Shown here: positions 4,850 through 12,453 of the stretch, in pieces
Layout of the letters: every line of letters begins with the position of its first letter
How positions within the stretch are numbered: position 1 is the stretch's first letter
Assembly: GCA_002428085.1 (NCBI GenBank)
Contig: DJAA01000044.1
Span: 2,163-14,633, forward strand
Direction: 5' to 3'
Length of the DNA stretch: 12,471 nucleotides
DNA from: Sulfurimonas sp. UBA6014
Lineage (GTDB): Bacteria > Campylobacterota > Campylobacteria > Campylobacterales > Sulfurimonadaceae
Notes under the pieces: generated by a model
The model's input: the letters and a program-made list of their open reading frames with translations, nothing else
What the model was told of the DNA's origin: nothing
The model's database searches: none
Translations under genes and position numbers: made by a program

Positions 4850-7234
4850 ATGGATGAATTTCAGGAAATATTGCAAGATTTTTTAGTTGAGTCTTTTGAG
4901 CTGATAGAACAGCTAGATCAAGATTTAGTCGAGTTGGAATCAAGACCAGAAGATTTAGAACTTCTCAATGGTATTTTTCGTGTGGCACATACCGTCAAAG
5001 GTGCTTCTTCATTTTTAAACTTTGATGTTTTGACCCATCTTACCCATCACATGGAAGATGTCCTCAACAAAGCAAGACATGGGGATTTGATTATAGATGC
5101 AGACATAATGGATGTTATTTTAGAGTCTATCGACCTCATGAAGGCACTTTTAGTGACTATTCGTGATACAAGTTCTGATGCGGGTATTGATGTAGATGAG
5201 TGTGTGATTCGACTCGATAGAGTGAGTAACGGCACAGCACAAGCTGCAACACCTGTTGCGGCACCTGTAAAACCTGCTCCAGTGGTAGAAAAAGCTCCTG
5301 TTAAAGAAGAACCTGAACTTGACTATGATGCTATGAGTGATGATGATGTTGAAGCAGAAATCGAGAGACTTTTGGCACAAAGACAAGAAGAAGATAAAGC
5401 CAAAAGAGCGGCCAAAATCGCAGCAGGAGAGAGTGTTCCTGAAGCGCCGCCTGAACCTATCTCAGAAGAAGAAGCAGTTCACAAAGCAGCACCGACACAA
5501 GCTCCAAGACCAGTTGTGGCAACTCCAGCTCCTTCGGCTCGTGCAAAACATGAGGATGAGGATGCAAAAGCTGCTGCTCCTGCTTCAAAAACTTCTGGAT
5601 CGGTTGAGCAGACGATACGTGTGGATGTAAAACGACTTGACCACCTTATGAACCTTATTGGGGAACTTGTTCTTGCTAAAAACCGTCTTATCAAGATAAA
5701 TGATGATGTGGAAGAGAGATATGAAGGCGAAGAGTTTTTAGAAGAGTTAAATCAAGTTGTCTCTATTGTTTCTCTTGTAACAACCGACCTTCAAATCGCT
5801 GTTATGAAAACAAGAATGCTCCCAATAGGCAAAGTGTTTAACAAGTTTCCTCGAATGATTCGCGATTTAACCCGCGAACTCAACAAAAAAATGGAGCTTG
5901 AAATCGCTGGTGAAGATACGGAGCTTGACAAATCTATTGTAGAAGAGATTGGCGATCCGCTTGTGCATATCATCAGAAATTCATGTGACCACGGTATCGA
6001 GATGCCAGCTGTTCGTTTAGCCGCAGGTAAGCCTGAGACAGGAACTATTACACTTAAAGCGTACAATGAAGGCAATGCAATCGTTATTCAAATCGATGAT
6101 GATGGAAAAGGTTTAGATGCAGAGATGCTCAAAAACAAGTCTCTTGAAAAAGGAATCATCACAGAAAAAGAAGCAGATTTGATGACCGAAAAAGAGGCGT
6201 TTGCTCTTATCTTTAAACCAGGTTTTTCAACTGCAGCAGCGGTGACAAGTGTCTCTGGTCGTGGTGTGGGGATGGATGTTGTAAAAACAAACATCGAAAA
6301 ACTCAACGGTATCATAGATATTGAGAGTGTTGTAGGGAAGGGAACCTCTTTAAAACTCAAGATTCCTTTAACTCTCGCTATCATTCAGGCACTTTTGGTC
6401 GGTGTTCAAGAGGAGCATTATGCGATTCCACTTGCATCCGTTTTGGAGACGGTGCGAATTTCAAAAGATGAGATTTTCTCAGTTGAAAACCGCTCAGTTT
6501 TAAGACTTCGTGATGAAGTTTTATCGTTGGTGCATATTGGCGATATTTTTGAAGTAGAACGTATTTTAGACTCAAGTGAGCATGTTTATGTCGTTGTTCT
6601 TGGACTTGGCTCAAGTAAAATAGGGCTTATCGTAGATTCACTTGTTGGGCAAGAGGAGATTGTTATTAAGTCTATGGGTGACTATTTAGCTGGTATTGAT
6701 GGCATTGCAGGCGCTACAATACGAGGTGATGGTGGCGTTACACTCATCGTCGATGTCGCAGCTTTGATGCAAATGGCAAAAGGTGTTAAATCTACGATTT
6801 TACTTGAAGAGAGTTCCTCTTCAGTCAAAGATAAAAGTAGAGCTTCTGACTATACTGTCATGATAGTAGATGATTCAAAAACCGATAGAATGATTATGCG
6901 TAAGGCACTTGAGTCTTTGGGTGTAACGTTAGTTGAAGCGGGGGATGGACAAGAGGCATTAAATATTTTAAAGCAGGGTGACAAAAACTTTGATGCTATG
7001 CTTATCGATATAGAGATGCCTCGAATGGATGGATACACATTAGCCTCAGAAATCAAAAAATATAACAGATATAAAAACTTGCCACTCATAGCTGTTACCT
7101 CTCGAACAGGCAAATCTGACCGTATGAGAGGCGTTGAATCGGGAATGGTTGAGTATATTACGAAGCCATATTCTGCTGATTATCTCTCAAGTGTTGTTCA
7201 AAGAAACGTTAACTTTAAAGCGGAGTTTTTATAA
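4850..7234 (+). CDS. cheA: Chemotaxis histidine kinase CheA with C-terminal receiver (CheAY-type hybrid)
   Basis: This 794-residue hybrid kinase drives chemotaxis signalling. The HPt domain (about 1-125) has the phosphorylated His in RVAHTVKGASS (H47). Residues about 126-250 are a Pro/Ala/Glu-rich linker in which I cannot see a P2 (CheY/CheB-binding) domain. The dimerisation domain begins near TIRVDVKRLDHLMNLIGELV (255-274). The ATPase domain has the N box HIIRNSCDHG (N377), G1 DDDGKG (416-421) and G2 SGRGVGMDVV (469-478). A CheW-like regulatory domain covers about 505-645. The receiver (about 668-790) has D674/D675, phosphoacceptor D720 in IDIEMPRMDG, T750 and K772, all intact. AGGAG (4838-4842), overlapping the cheV stop, sits 7 nt before the ATG. 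Fused receivers are normal for CheA in this phylum and are thought to act as a phosphate sink. The stop overlaps the cheW ATG by one base. Confidence 0.96.
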   Translation: MDEFQEILQDFLVESFELIEQLDQDLVELESRPEDLELLNGIFRVAHTVKGASSFLNFDVLTHLTHHMEDVLNKARHGDLIIDADIMDVILESIDLMKALLVTIRDTSSDAGIDVDECVIRLDRVSNGTAQAATPVAAPVKPAPVVEKAPVKEEPELDYDAMSDDDVEAEIERLLAQRQEEDKAKRAAKIAAGESVPEAPPEPISEEEAVHKAAPTQAPRPVVATPAPSARAKHEDEDAKAAAPASKTSGSVEQTIRVDVKRLDHLMNLIGELVLAKNRLIKINDDVEERYEGEEFLEELNQVVSIVSLVTTDLQIAVMKTRMLPIGKVFNKFPRMIRDLTRELNKKMELEIAGEDTELDKSIVEEIGDPLVHIIRNSCDHGIEMPAVRLAAGKPETGTITLKAYNEGNAIVIQIDDDGKGLDAEMLKNKSLEKGIITEKEADLMTEKEAFALIFKPGFSTAAAVTSVSGRGVGMDVVKTNIEKLNGIIDIESVVGKGTSLKLKIPLTLAIIQALLVGVQEEHYAIPLASVLETVRISKDEIFSVENRSVLRLRDEVLSLVHIGDIFEVERILDSSEHVYVVVLGLGSSKIGLIVDSLVGQEEIVIKSMGDYLAGIDGIAGATIRGDGGVTLIVDVAALMQMAKGVKSTILLEESSSSVKDKSRASDYTVMIVDDSKTDRMIMRKALESLGVTLVEAGDGQEALNILKQGDKNFDAMLIDIEMPRMDGYTLASEIKKYNRYKNLPLIAVTSRTGKSDRMRGVESGMVEYITKPYSADYLSSVVQRNVNFKAEFL

Positions 7235-7728
7235 TGAGTGATCAATTAAAAGAAATAATCAAAAAACAGGGTAGAAAACAAGAAGTCTCTCTTTCTCATT
7301 CAGATGATGTAGTTCAATTAGTTGGATTTATTATAGGTGAAGAAGAGTACGCGGTGCCTATTTTAACGATTCAAGAGATTATCAAGCCTATTTCATGGAC
7401 GCGAGTGCCTCAAACTCCTGCCTATATTTTAGGAGTATTTAACCTTCGTGGTTCAGTCATTCCACTTATAGATCTTCGAGTGAAATTTGGGTTAAAGCCT
7501 AAAAAACACAATGAAGAGACACGTTTTTTTGTTCTAAAACAAGGAGATGATGTTGCAGGTTTTGTTATAGACAGACTCACTATGGCGTTAAGAATTAAAA
7601 AAACTGACATCGGCGCTGCTCCAGATAGTGTAGCGGGTGACGATAGCATGATAGAAGGTGTCGGCAAACAAGAAGATAGAATTTTAACGATTCTTAAAGT
7701 CAATAAGTTATTGGAAAGAGATTTTTAA
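7234..7728 (+). CDS. cheW: Chemotaxis adaptor protein CheW
   Basis: CheW is the scaffold that couples chemoreceptors to the CheA regulatory domain. The 164 residues form one CheW domain: strands from VQLVGFIIGEEEYAVPI (about 27-43), EIIKPISWTRVPQTPAYILG, the diagnostic FNLRGSVIPLIDLR (69-82, N70-G73 at the receptor/CheA interface) and the closing strand RILTILKVNKLL. The first 25 residues are a charged, probably disordered extension (KKQGRKQEV). The ATG at 7234 overlaps the cheA stop (TAATG), and GGAG at 7222-7225 lies 8 nt upstream. The stop is inside a hairpin (7715-7735) that may end or attenuate the chemotaxis transcript. Confidence 0.96.
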   Translation: MSDQLKEIIKKQGRKQEVSLSHSDDVVQLVGFIIGEEEYAVPILTIQEIIKPISWTRVPQTPAYILGVFNLRGSVIPLIDLRVKFGLKPKKHNEETRFFVLKQGDDVAGFVIDRLTMALRIKKTDIGAAPDSVAGDDSMIEGVGKQEDRILTILKVNKLLERDF

Positions 7729-7739
7729 TCTCTTTTTTT
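7715..7739 (+). terminator. AT-rich stem-loop with T-run at the cheW/mlaE junction
   Basis: AAAGAGAT (7715-7722) pairs perfectly with ATCTCTTT (7728-7735) around a 5-nt loop, and seven T residues (7733-7739) complete an intrinsic-terminator-like shape. Only two G-C pairs are in the stem, so it would be weak. It contains the cheW stop codon and ends one base before the mlaE ATG. It could reduce read-through from the chemotaxis genes or affect mlaE translation. Confidence 0.4.
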
Positions 7740-7740
7740 G

Positions 7741-8859
7741 ATGCATAACTCTGTAGCGGTCTCTCTCTCAAATACAAAACTCTCCTTGCACTTTTCAGGA
7801 GAGTTTACCATCTATACGCTCCACATATTTCAAGCAAAAATTGACGCAGTTGATTTGTCGCAAATACAAGGTGTAGAGTTGTATTTTGAGGATGTTCTTC
7901 TCTTTGATACCGCTGCTTCACTTTTTGTCAATGCTTTATTGATGGATTTTTCTCAAAAAAATATCATAGCAAAAGTAATCTGCTCTGATGCTTCCATACT
8001 CGCTACAATTGAATTGGTCAAAAAACAAAATAGACAGACAACGCCGATTCCTCACTTCCCAAAAAGAACGCTCCTTGAGATAATCGGGAGAGCTTCTTAT
8101 CATAATTACATAGGATTTTTATCTTTTATGGGGTTTTTGGGAAAACTTTTTGCGACCAAACTAAGCAATTTAAGAACACTCAAAAATATACGAATAAAAG
8201 AAATCATTTTTGAGATGCATGAGAGTGCCATAAAAGCTCTTGGGATTATTGCAATAACAAGTTTTCTTATAGGGCTTGTGGTAGCTTATCAGTCAGCGTT
8301 TCAGCTCAAAATATATGGGGCGAATATTTTTATTGTTGATATGCTTGGCATCTCTATTTTAAGAGAACTCTCACCGCTTATCACCGCCATAGTTATCGCT
8401 GGCAGAAGCGGCTCGGCTTATACTGCACAGATAGGGGCGATGAAAATCACAGAAGAGCTTGATGCCATGCGCACAATGGGATTTGACCCTTATGTTTTTT
8501 TAGTTTTGCCGCGCATAATTGCCCTCATGATTGTTATGCCACTTTTGATTTTTGTCTCAGACATGATGGCGATACTTGGAGGTATGGTGGTTGCAAATCT
8601 TGATTTAAATATCACGGTAGATTTATTTTTGGACAGATTTAGCACCGCAGTAGCCGCCAAACATTTTTTTGTGGGAATAGTAAAAGGTCCATTTTTTGCC
8701 TTTTTAATCGCTTCTATCGGGATTTATAGAGGGCTGATGGTAAAAAATGACACACAAAGTATAGGACTCAATACTACTAAAAGTGTAGTTGAGTCAATTT
8801 TTGCAGTGATTGTATGTGATGCAATTTTCTCTATTGCATTTACAAATTTGGGGATTTAA
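7741..8859 (+). CDS. mlaE: Lipid ABC transporter permease MlaE with N-terminal STAS domain
   Basis: This is the inner-membrane permease of an Mla-type phospholipid transporter. Residues about 1-95 form a STAS-like fold (LSLHFSGEFTIYTL, then VELYFEDVLLFDTAAS with D56-T57 where MlaB-type STAS proteins carry a conserved Thr). This is the part that is a separate MlaB protein in E. coli. From about 160 the MlaE family core follows: ALGIIAITSFLIGLVVAYQ, LRELSPLITAIVIAGRSGSA, the coupling element EELDAMRTMGFDP (238-250), and hydrophobic segments at about 255-285, 308-330 and 348-370. The total of 372 residues fits the fused form. The ATG at 7741 is chosen because it is strong; a TTG one codon earlier is possible. 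There is no Shine-Dalgarno: the 15 bases upstream are mostly T, so coupling to cheW termination 12 nt away or an unusual initiation is implied. The stop overlaps the mlaF start by one base. Confidence 0.93.
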   Translation: MHNSVAVSLSNTKLSLHFSGEFTIYTLHIFQAKIDAVDLSQIQGVELYFEDVLLFDTAASLFVNALLMDFSQKNIIAKVICSDASILATIELVKKQNRQTTPIPHFPKRTLLEIIGRASYHNYIGFLSFMGFLGKLFATKLSNLRTLKNIRIKEIIFEMHESAIKALGIIAITSFLIGLVVAYQSAFQLKIYGANIFIVDMLGISILRELSPLITAIVIAGRSGSAYTAQIGAMKITEELDAMRTMGFDPYVFLVLPRIIALMIVMPLLIFVSDMMAILGGMVVANLDLNITVDLFLDRFSTAVAAKHFFVGIVKGPFFAFLIASIGIYRGLMVKNDTQSIGLNTTKSVVESIFAVIVCDAIFSIAFTNLGI

Positions 8860-9596
8860 TGAACGCTATTCGTGTGAAAAATCTCAAAACTATTTTAGAT
8901 AGCAGAGTCATCCATGAAGGGCTGAGTTTGAGTATCCAAAAAGGTGAAATCTATGGTTTGGTAGGTCCAAGCGGATGTGGCAAAACAACACTTTTACGGG
9001 AGATGGTGATGTTGCAACATTTTGATGGTGGCTCTATCGAAGTTTTGGGATATGACATAGGAAATATTCAAACAGAGCAAGCGCAAAAACTGACAAAAGA
9101 GTGGGGCGTTTTGTTTCAAGCAGGCGCACTTTTTTCCTCTTTGACACTTGCTGAAAATATAGCACTTCCGCTGGTTGAGTACACCAAATTATCTCAAAAG
9201 ATGATTGATGAAATCGTTGCATTTAAGATAAATATCGTCGGACTTAAATCAAGTGATGCTCTCTTGTACCCTTCACAAATAAGTGGAGGGATGAAGAAAA
9301 AAGCAGCGCTCGCACGTGCTTTATCGATGGATCCAAAACTTCTTTTTTTGGATGAGCCAACAAGTGGACTTGACCCTATTTCTGCGAGAGATTTTGACAA
9401 TTTAATTTTAGAACTTCGCGCTTTATTTAATTTAACTATTGTCATGGTGTCGCACGATTTACAATCGATTTATAATACACTCGATAGACTAGCAGTCATT
9501 GATAATAAAAAGATTGCTTATGAAGGGACTTTGCAAGAGGTCACTTCAGCAAAAAGTGAATTTATCCAAGCATTTTTTAGGAGTAGTTTTGAATAA
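8859..9596 (+). CDS. mlaF: Lipid ABC transporter ATP-binding protein MlaF
   Basis: MlaF is the cytoplasmic ATPase that powers the MlaE permease. All ABC ATPase elements are present in 245 residues: Walker A GPSGCGKT (36-43), Q-loop FQAG (Q87), signature ISGGMKKKAALARAL (141-155), Walker B LLFLDEP (161-167) with D-loop SGLDP, and the switch His in VSHD (H199). The signature SGGMKKKAALARA, with Met-Lys after SGG, is characteristic of the Mla/MCE ATPase family rather than other importers or exporters. The ATG at 8859 overlaps the mlaE stop (TAATG); GGGGA at 8850-8854 may serve as a weak ribosome site. The end overlaps mlaD by 8 nt. Confidence 0.95.
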   Translation: MNAIRVKNLKTILDSRVIHEGLSLSIQKGEIYGLVGPSGCGKTTLLREMVMLQHFDGGSIEVLGYDIGNIQTEQAQKLTKEWGVLFQAGALFSSLTLAENIALPLVEYTKLSQKMIDEIVAFKINIVGLKSSDALLYPSQISGGMKKKAALARALSMDPKLLFLDEPTSGLDPISARDFDNLILELRALFNLTIVMVSHDLQSIYNTLDRLAVIDNKKIAYEGTLQEVTSAKSEFIQAFFRSSFE

Positions 9597-10551
9597 TAAA
9601 GTAAATTATACAGCGGTTGGTTTGTTTGTACTTTTTGGATTTGTTTTGATGATGGGATTTACCTATTGGCTCTTAAAACCTTCTGCAGAAGCCCAAACTA
9701 AAAAGTATCTTATCCATTTTGATGAGTCTGTTTTGGGGCTAAATGTCGATGCTCCAGTGAAATATCGAGGGATAAGTGTCGGGAAGGTTTCTCAGCTACG
9801 TATCAATCCAAATAATTCAGAACAAGTCGAAGTGTTGGTCACCATTTTAGAATCGACGCCCATCAAGTCATCCACGGTGGCAAAACTTACCTCGCAAGGA
9901 ATCACGGGTCTGAGTTATATTAACCTTAGTTTAGGGGACAATAATGCTCCTTCACTCACCCCAAAGAGCGGTGAAAAATATGCGGTTATAAAAACAGTTC
10001 CATCATTTTTTGAAAATTTTGAGCAGTCTTTGGGAACTGTATCGACAAAACTCTCAAAAACACTCACGAAAACGGAAGAGCTTTTAAATGATGAAAATCA
10101 AATTCAAATAGCACTTTTATTAAAACGAAGTGCTGGTTTTATGGATAAAATGGAGAGGCTTTTAAGCGATGAGGCGATTGAGGATTTTCATACGAGCATG
10201 GATAATCTCGCCTCTGCAACGGATAAAGTTAACACAATGATGCCAAAAGTTGAAATTTTTATTGATAAAAGTATGCTCTGGGAAGAACAAATTGCAAAAA
10301 CTTTTAATTCTATTATGGGCAGTTATCTCGGCATTCGAGATTCAGCAGACCAAGTCAAAAAGACGATGCAAAGTGGGCAATTTAATCTCAAAGAGATTAC
10401 AGGAGACCTTGCAGTGACGATGAACACCACTTTGATAGAGTTACAGCATCTTTTAGTCCAAATAGATGAAGCACTCAAGCGTCATGAAAGAAGTCCAAGT
10501 GATATTCTTTTCAAACAAGAACAAGTCAAAAAAGGACCAGGGGAGGAGTAA
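9589..10551 (+). CDS. mlaD: MCE-domain lipid transport protein MlaD
   Basis: MlaD is the periplasm-facing, membrane-anchored lipid-binding subunit of the transporter. One N-terminal transmembrane helix (about 7-28, YTAVGLFVLFGFVLMMGF) is followed by a single MCE domain (about 37-116) with LGLNVDAPVKYRGISVGKV and SQGITGLSYINLSL. Residues about 140-300 are mostly helical and hydrophilic, a likely coiled-coil or tunnel region. Near the C-terminus RSPSDILF (301-308) matches the short conserved tail of many MCE proteins. A TTG start at 9589 is chosen because AGGAG (9579-9583) lies 5 nt upstream and MNNKVNYTAVGLFV is a canonical MlaD N-terminus. A longer reading from TTG 9499 would add 30 basic residues lying over mlaF and is unlikely. 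It ends directly before the lipoprotein gene. Confidence 0.93.
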   Translation: MNNKVNYTAVGLFVLFGFVLMMGFTYWLLKPSAEAQTKKYLIHFDESVLGLNVDAPVKYRGISVGKVSQLRINPNNSEQVEVLVTILESTPIKSSTVAKLTSQGITGLSYINLSLGDNNAPSLTPKSGEKYAVIKTVPSFFENFEQSLGTVSTKLSKTLTKTEELLNDENQIQIALLLKRSAGFMDKMERLLSDEAIEDFHTSMDNLASATDKVNTMMPKVEIFIDKSMLWEEQIAKTFNSIMGSYLGIRDSADQVKKTMQSGQFNLKEITGDLAVTMNTTLIELQHLLVQIDEALKRHERSPSDILFKQEQVKKGPGEE

Positions 10552-11151
10552 ATGTATAGAACTATTTTTATAGTGTTAGGAGTTTTGTTATTTTCAGGCT
10601 GTAGCACAAAACAACCCTTTGTGACAGAATTTAGAATTAATGCACAAGTAAAAAGTAAAGATTCAGATGCAAATAAATGTTTAGACGCGTCGATAAAAGT
10701 CGCACAGTCTTTTAGTTCAAGTGATATTGCCTCTTCAAAAATGAATTATGCAAAGGGTGCGCATAAGCAGTTTGCTTATACAGAGTCTCAGTGGGCAGAT
10801 GCACCAAACCGCGTGATAAATGCTCAAATAGTAAAGTTGCTCAAAAGTGCAAAACTCTATAAAACTGTTCAAACATCCAAATCAAGAAGTGCCAGTGATT
10901 TTATTCTTGAGATAGATATTGAAGATTTTATGCAGTATTTTAACGAAGAGCAAACTGAGTCGTATGCCCAAGTTGTTATAAGTCTAAGTCTTATTGAAAC
11001 TGTTTCAAATAAGGTTGTGGCGACACGCACTTTTGAGTCAAAAATCAAGTCGCAAACACTCGATGCACAAGGGGGAGTAAAGGGACTCAACAGTGCCCTT
11101 GAAGATGTGTTGGAGCAAATGGACGGTTGGTTTATTGGAGTGTGCAAGTGA
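10552..11151 (+). CDS. ABC-type transport auxiliary lipoprotein (PqiC/ABC_trans_aux-like)
   Basis: The 199-residue predicted lipoprotein starts with a short signal (YRTIFIVLGVLLFSG) and a lipobox ending at C17 (LFSGC), so it should be anchored in the outer or inner membrane. The mature part, with strands such as FILEIDIEDFMQYF and SYAQVVISLSLIE, then VVATRTFESKI, and a late helix GLNSALEDVLEQMDGWF, matches the layout of auxiliary lipoproteins encoded next to MCE transporters (PqiC family). It probably docks the MlaD complex to the outer membrane. The ATG at 10552 directly follows the mlaD stop and has a strong GGGAGGAG (10541-10548). The family is assigned by fold pattern and neighbours, since sequence conservation is weak. 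A GTG of pepP overlaps its stop by 4 nt. Confidence 0.8.
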   Translation: MYRTIFIVLGVLLFSGCSTKQPFVTEFRINAQVKSKDSDANKCLDASIKVAQSFSSSDIASSKMNYAKGAHKQFAYTESQWADAPNRVINAQIVKLLKSAKLYKTVQTSKSRSASDFILEIDIEDFMQYFNEEQTESYAQVVISLSLIETVSNKVVATRTFESKIKSQTLDAQGGVKGLNSALEDVLEQMDGWFIGVCK

Positions 11152-12443
11152 TAGACGAACAAGAATTTGCTAAGCGTCGCGAGAGATTGGCAAAAAAGCT
11201 ATCTAAAAATTCTGTTGGGATTTTATGGAGTGCTTCTTATAAAACTCGCTCTCATGACACGCAATATCCTTACAGACAAGATAGTAACTTTTATTATCTC
11301 ACAGGGTTTAAAGAAAATAATGCATGTTTGGTTTTTCTAAAGCAGGACAAAGAGGTGAAAACTATTTTGTTCGTTGAGCCTAAAGACAAACTCAAAGAGT
11401 TATGGAATGGAAAGCGACTTGGAACCAAAGAAGCAAAAAAAATGTTTCATGTAGATGCAGTATTTCCCATCACCGATTTGGAGAAAAAACTCAAATCATC
11501 GCTTAAAAAGAGCAAAAATCTTTATTTTGATTTTGCTTTAGAAGAAGCAAAGGCTAAAGAGATAAAAAAATATGCAAAAGATTTGGATGCTCTTCAAAAC
11601 ATCGCTCCACTTGTGGGTGCTATGCGGCTTATAAAATCTCCATCTGAGATAGCTCTCATCAAACAAGCGATTCAAATCACAAAAGAAGCGCACCACCAAG
11701 CGATGAGAATTCAAAAAGTGGATAAAAAAGAGTATGAACTTCAAGCTGAGATAGAGTATATATTTAAGTCAAAAGGAGCCTACAGCGATGCGTATACTTC
11801 TATAGTGGCGTGCGCAAATGGTGCAAATACTTTGCATTATGTGGCTAATGATCAAGTTTTAGCAGACCATGCACTTATCCTTATTGATGCGGGGTGCGAG
11901 TATGAATATTATGCAAGTGATATCACTCGAACGATTCCAGTCAATGGGAAGTTTTCAGAGGCACAAAAAGAGCTTTACGCTATGGTTTTGGATGTGCAGT
12001 TGAGAATTATTGCGATGATACGACCAAATATACTCAGAAGTGATTTGCAAAAAAAATCAGAAAAATTTCTTTGTCAGGGGATGATTCAACTAGGCATACT
12101 TGAGGGTGATTATAAGAAACTGATAAAAAAACAAGCGCATAAAAAATATTATCCTCATGGGATAGGGCATTGGATGGGACTTGATGTGCATGATGCGTCC
12201 CCTTATAAAGATGACAAAGGGGATGAGATACCGCTCAAAGCAGGGATGGTTTTAACGATAGAGCCTGCTATTTATATAGACAAAGATGATATATCCGCCC
12301 CTGAAAAATACCGCGGAATCGGGATACGAATAGAAGATGATATTTTAGTCACCCACGACGGGTTTGAAAATTTATCTTTTGAAATTGTTAAAAATATAGA
12401 AGAAATCGAAGCGCTCTTTTTTACACAACAGACTTTTAAATAA
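11148..12443 (+). CDS. pepP: Xaa-Pro aminopeptidase (M24B)
   Basis: The enzyme removes the N-terminal residue from peptides whose second residue is Pro, using two metal ions in the cytoplasm. The creatinase-like N-terminal domain (about 5-155) has the family stretch QYPYRQDSNFYYLTGF (39-54). The pita-bread catalytic domain (about 162-425) has all five metal ligands: D247 (LIDAG), D258 (SDITRT), H341 (GIGHWMG), E372 (TIEPAIY) and E396 (RIEDD). It also has the catalytic-site His residues H230 and H348, and R394. Its length of 431 is normal for PepP. GTG 11148 is chosen as the start: GGAG (11137-11140) is 7 nt upstream and it overlaps the lipoprotein stop by 4 nt. A TTG at 11127 would overlap more and has no better site. 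It lies last in the run, with no functional link to Mla apparent. Confidence 0.95.
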   Translation: MIDEQEFAKRRERLAKKLSKNSVGILWSASYKTRSHDTQYPYRQDSNFYYLTGFKENNACLVFLKQDKEVKTILFVEPKDKLKELWNGKRLGTKEAKKMFHVDAVFPITDLEKKLKSSLKKSKNLYFDFALEEAKAKEIKKYAKDLDALQNIAPLVGAMRLIKSPSEIALIKQAIQITKEAHHQAMRIQKVDKKEYELQAEIEYIFKSKGAYSDAYTSIVACANGANTLHYVANDQVLADHALILIDAGCEYEYYASDITRTIPVNGKFSEAQKELYAMVLDVQLRIIAMIRPNILRSDLQKKSEKFLCQGMIQLGILEGDYKKLIKKQAHKKYYPHGIGHWMGLDVHDASPYKDDKGDEIPLKAGMVLTIEPAIYIDKDDISAPEKYRGIGIRIEDDILVTHDGFENLSFEIVKNIEEIEALFFTQQTFK

Positions 12444-12453
12444 CCAATATTTT

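Noticed and set aside
5337..5630. A 97-codon + strand open frame inside cheA, rich in Lys, Gln and Leu
   Set aside because: It lies in another frame over the repetitive Pro/Ala/Glu linker of cheA. Its composition is that of a frame-shifted linker and it has no own ribosome site or domain.
5479..6614. Several antisense open frames opposite cheA
   Set aside because: They mirror the cheA codon pattern, are Ser/Ile/Leu-rich without motifs, and have no start signals.
6851..7234. Separate cheY gene at the end of cheA
   Set aside because: The receiver is in frame with the kinase without a stop or internal start site, so it is a fused domain.
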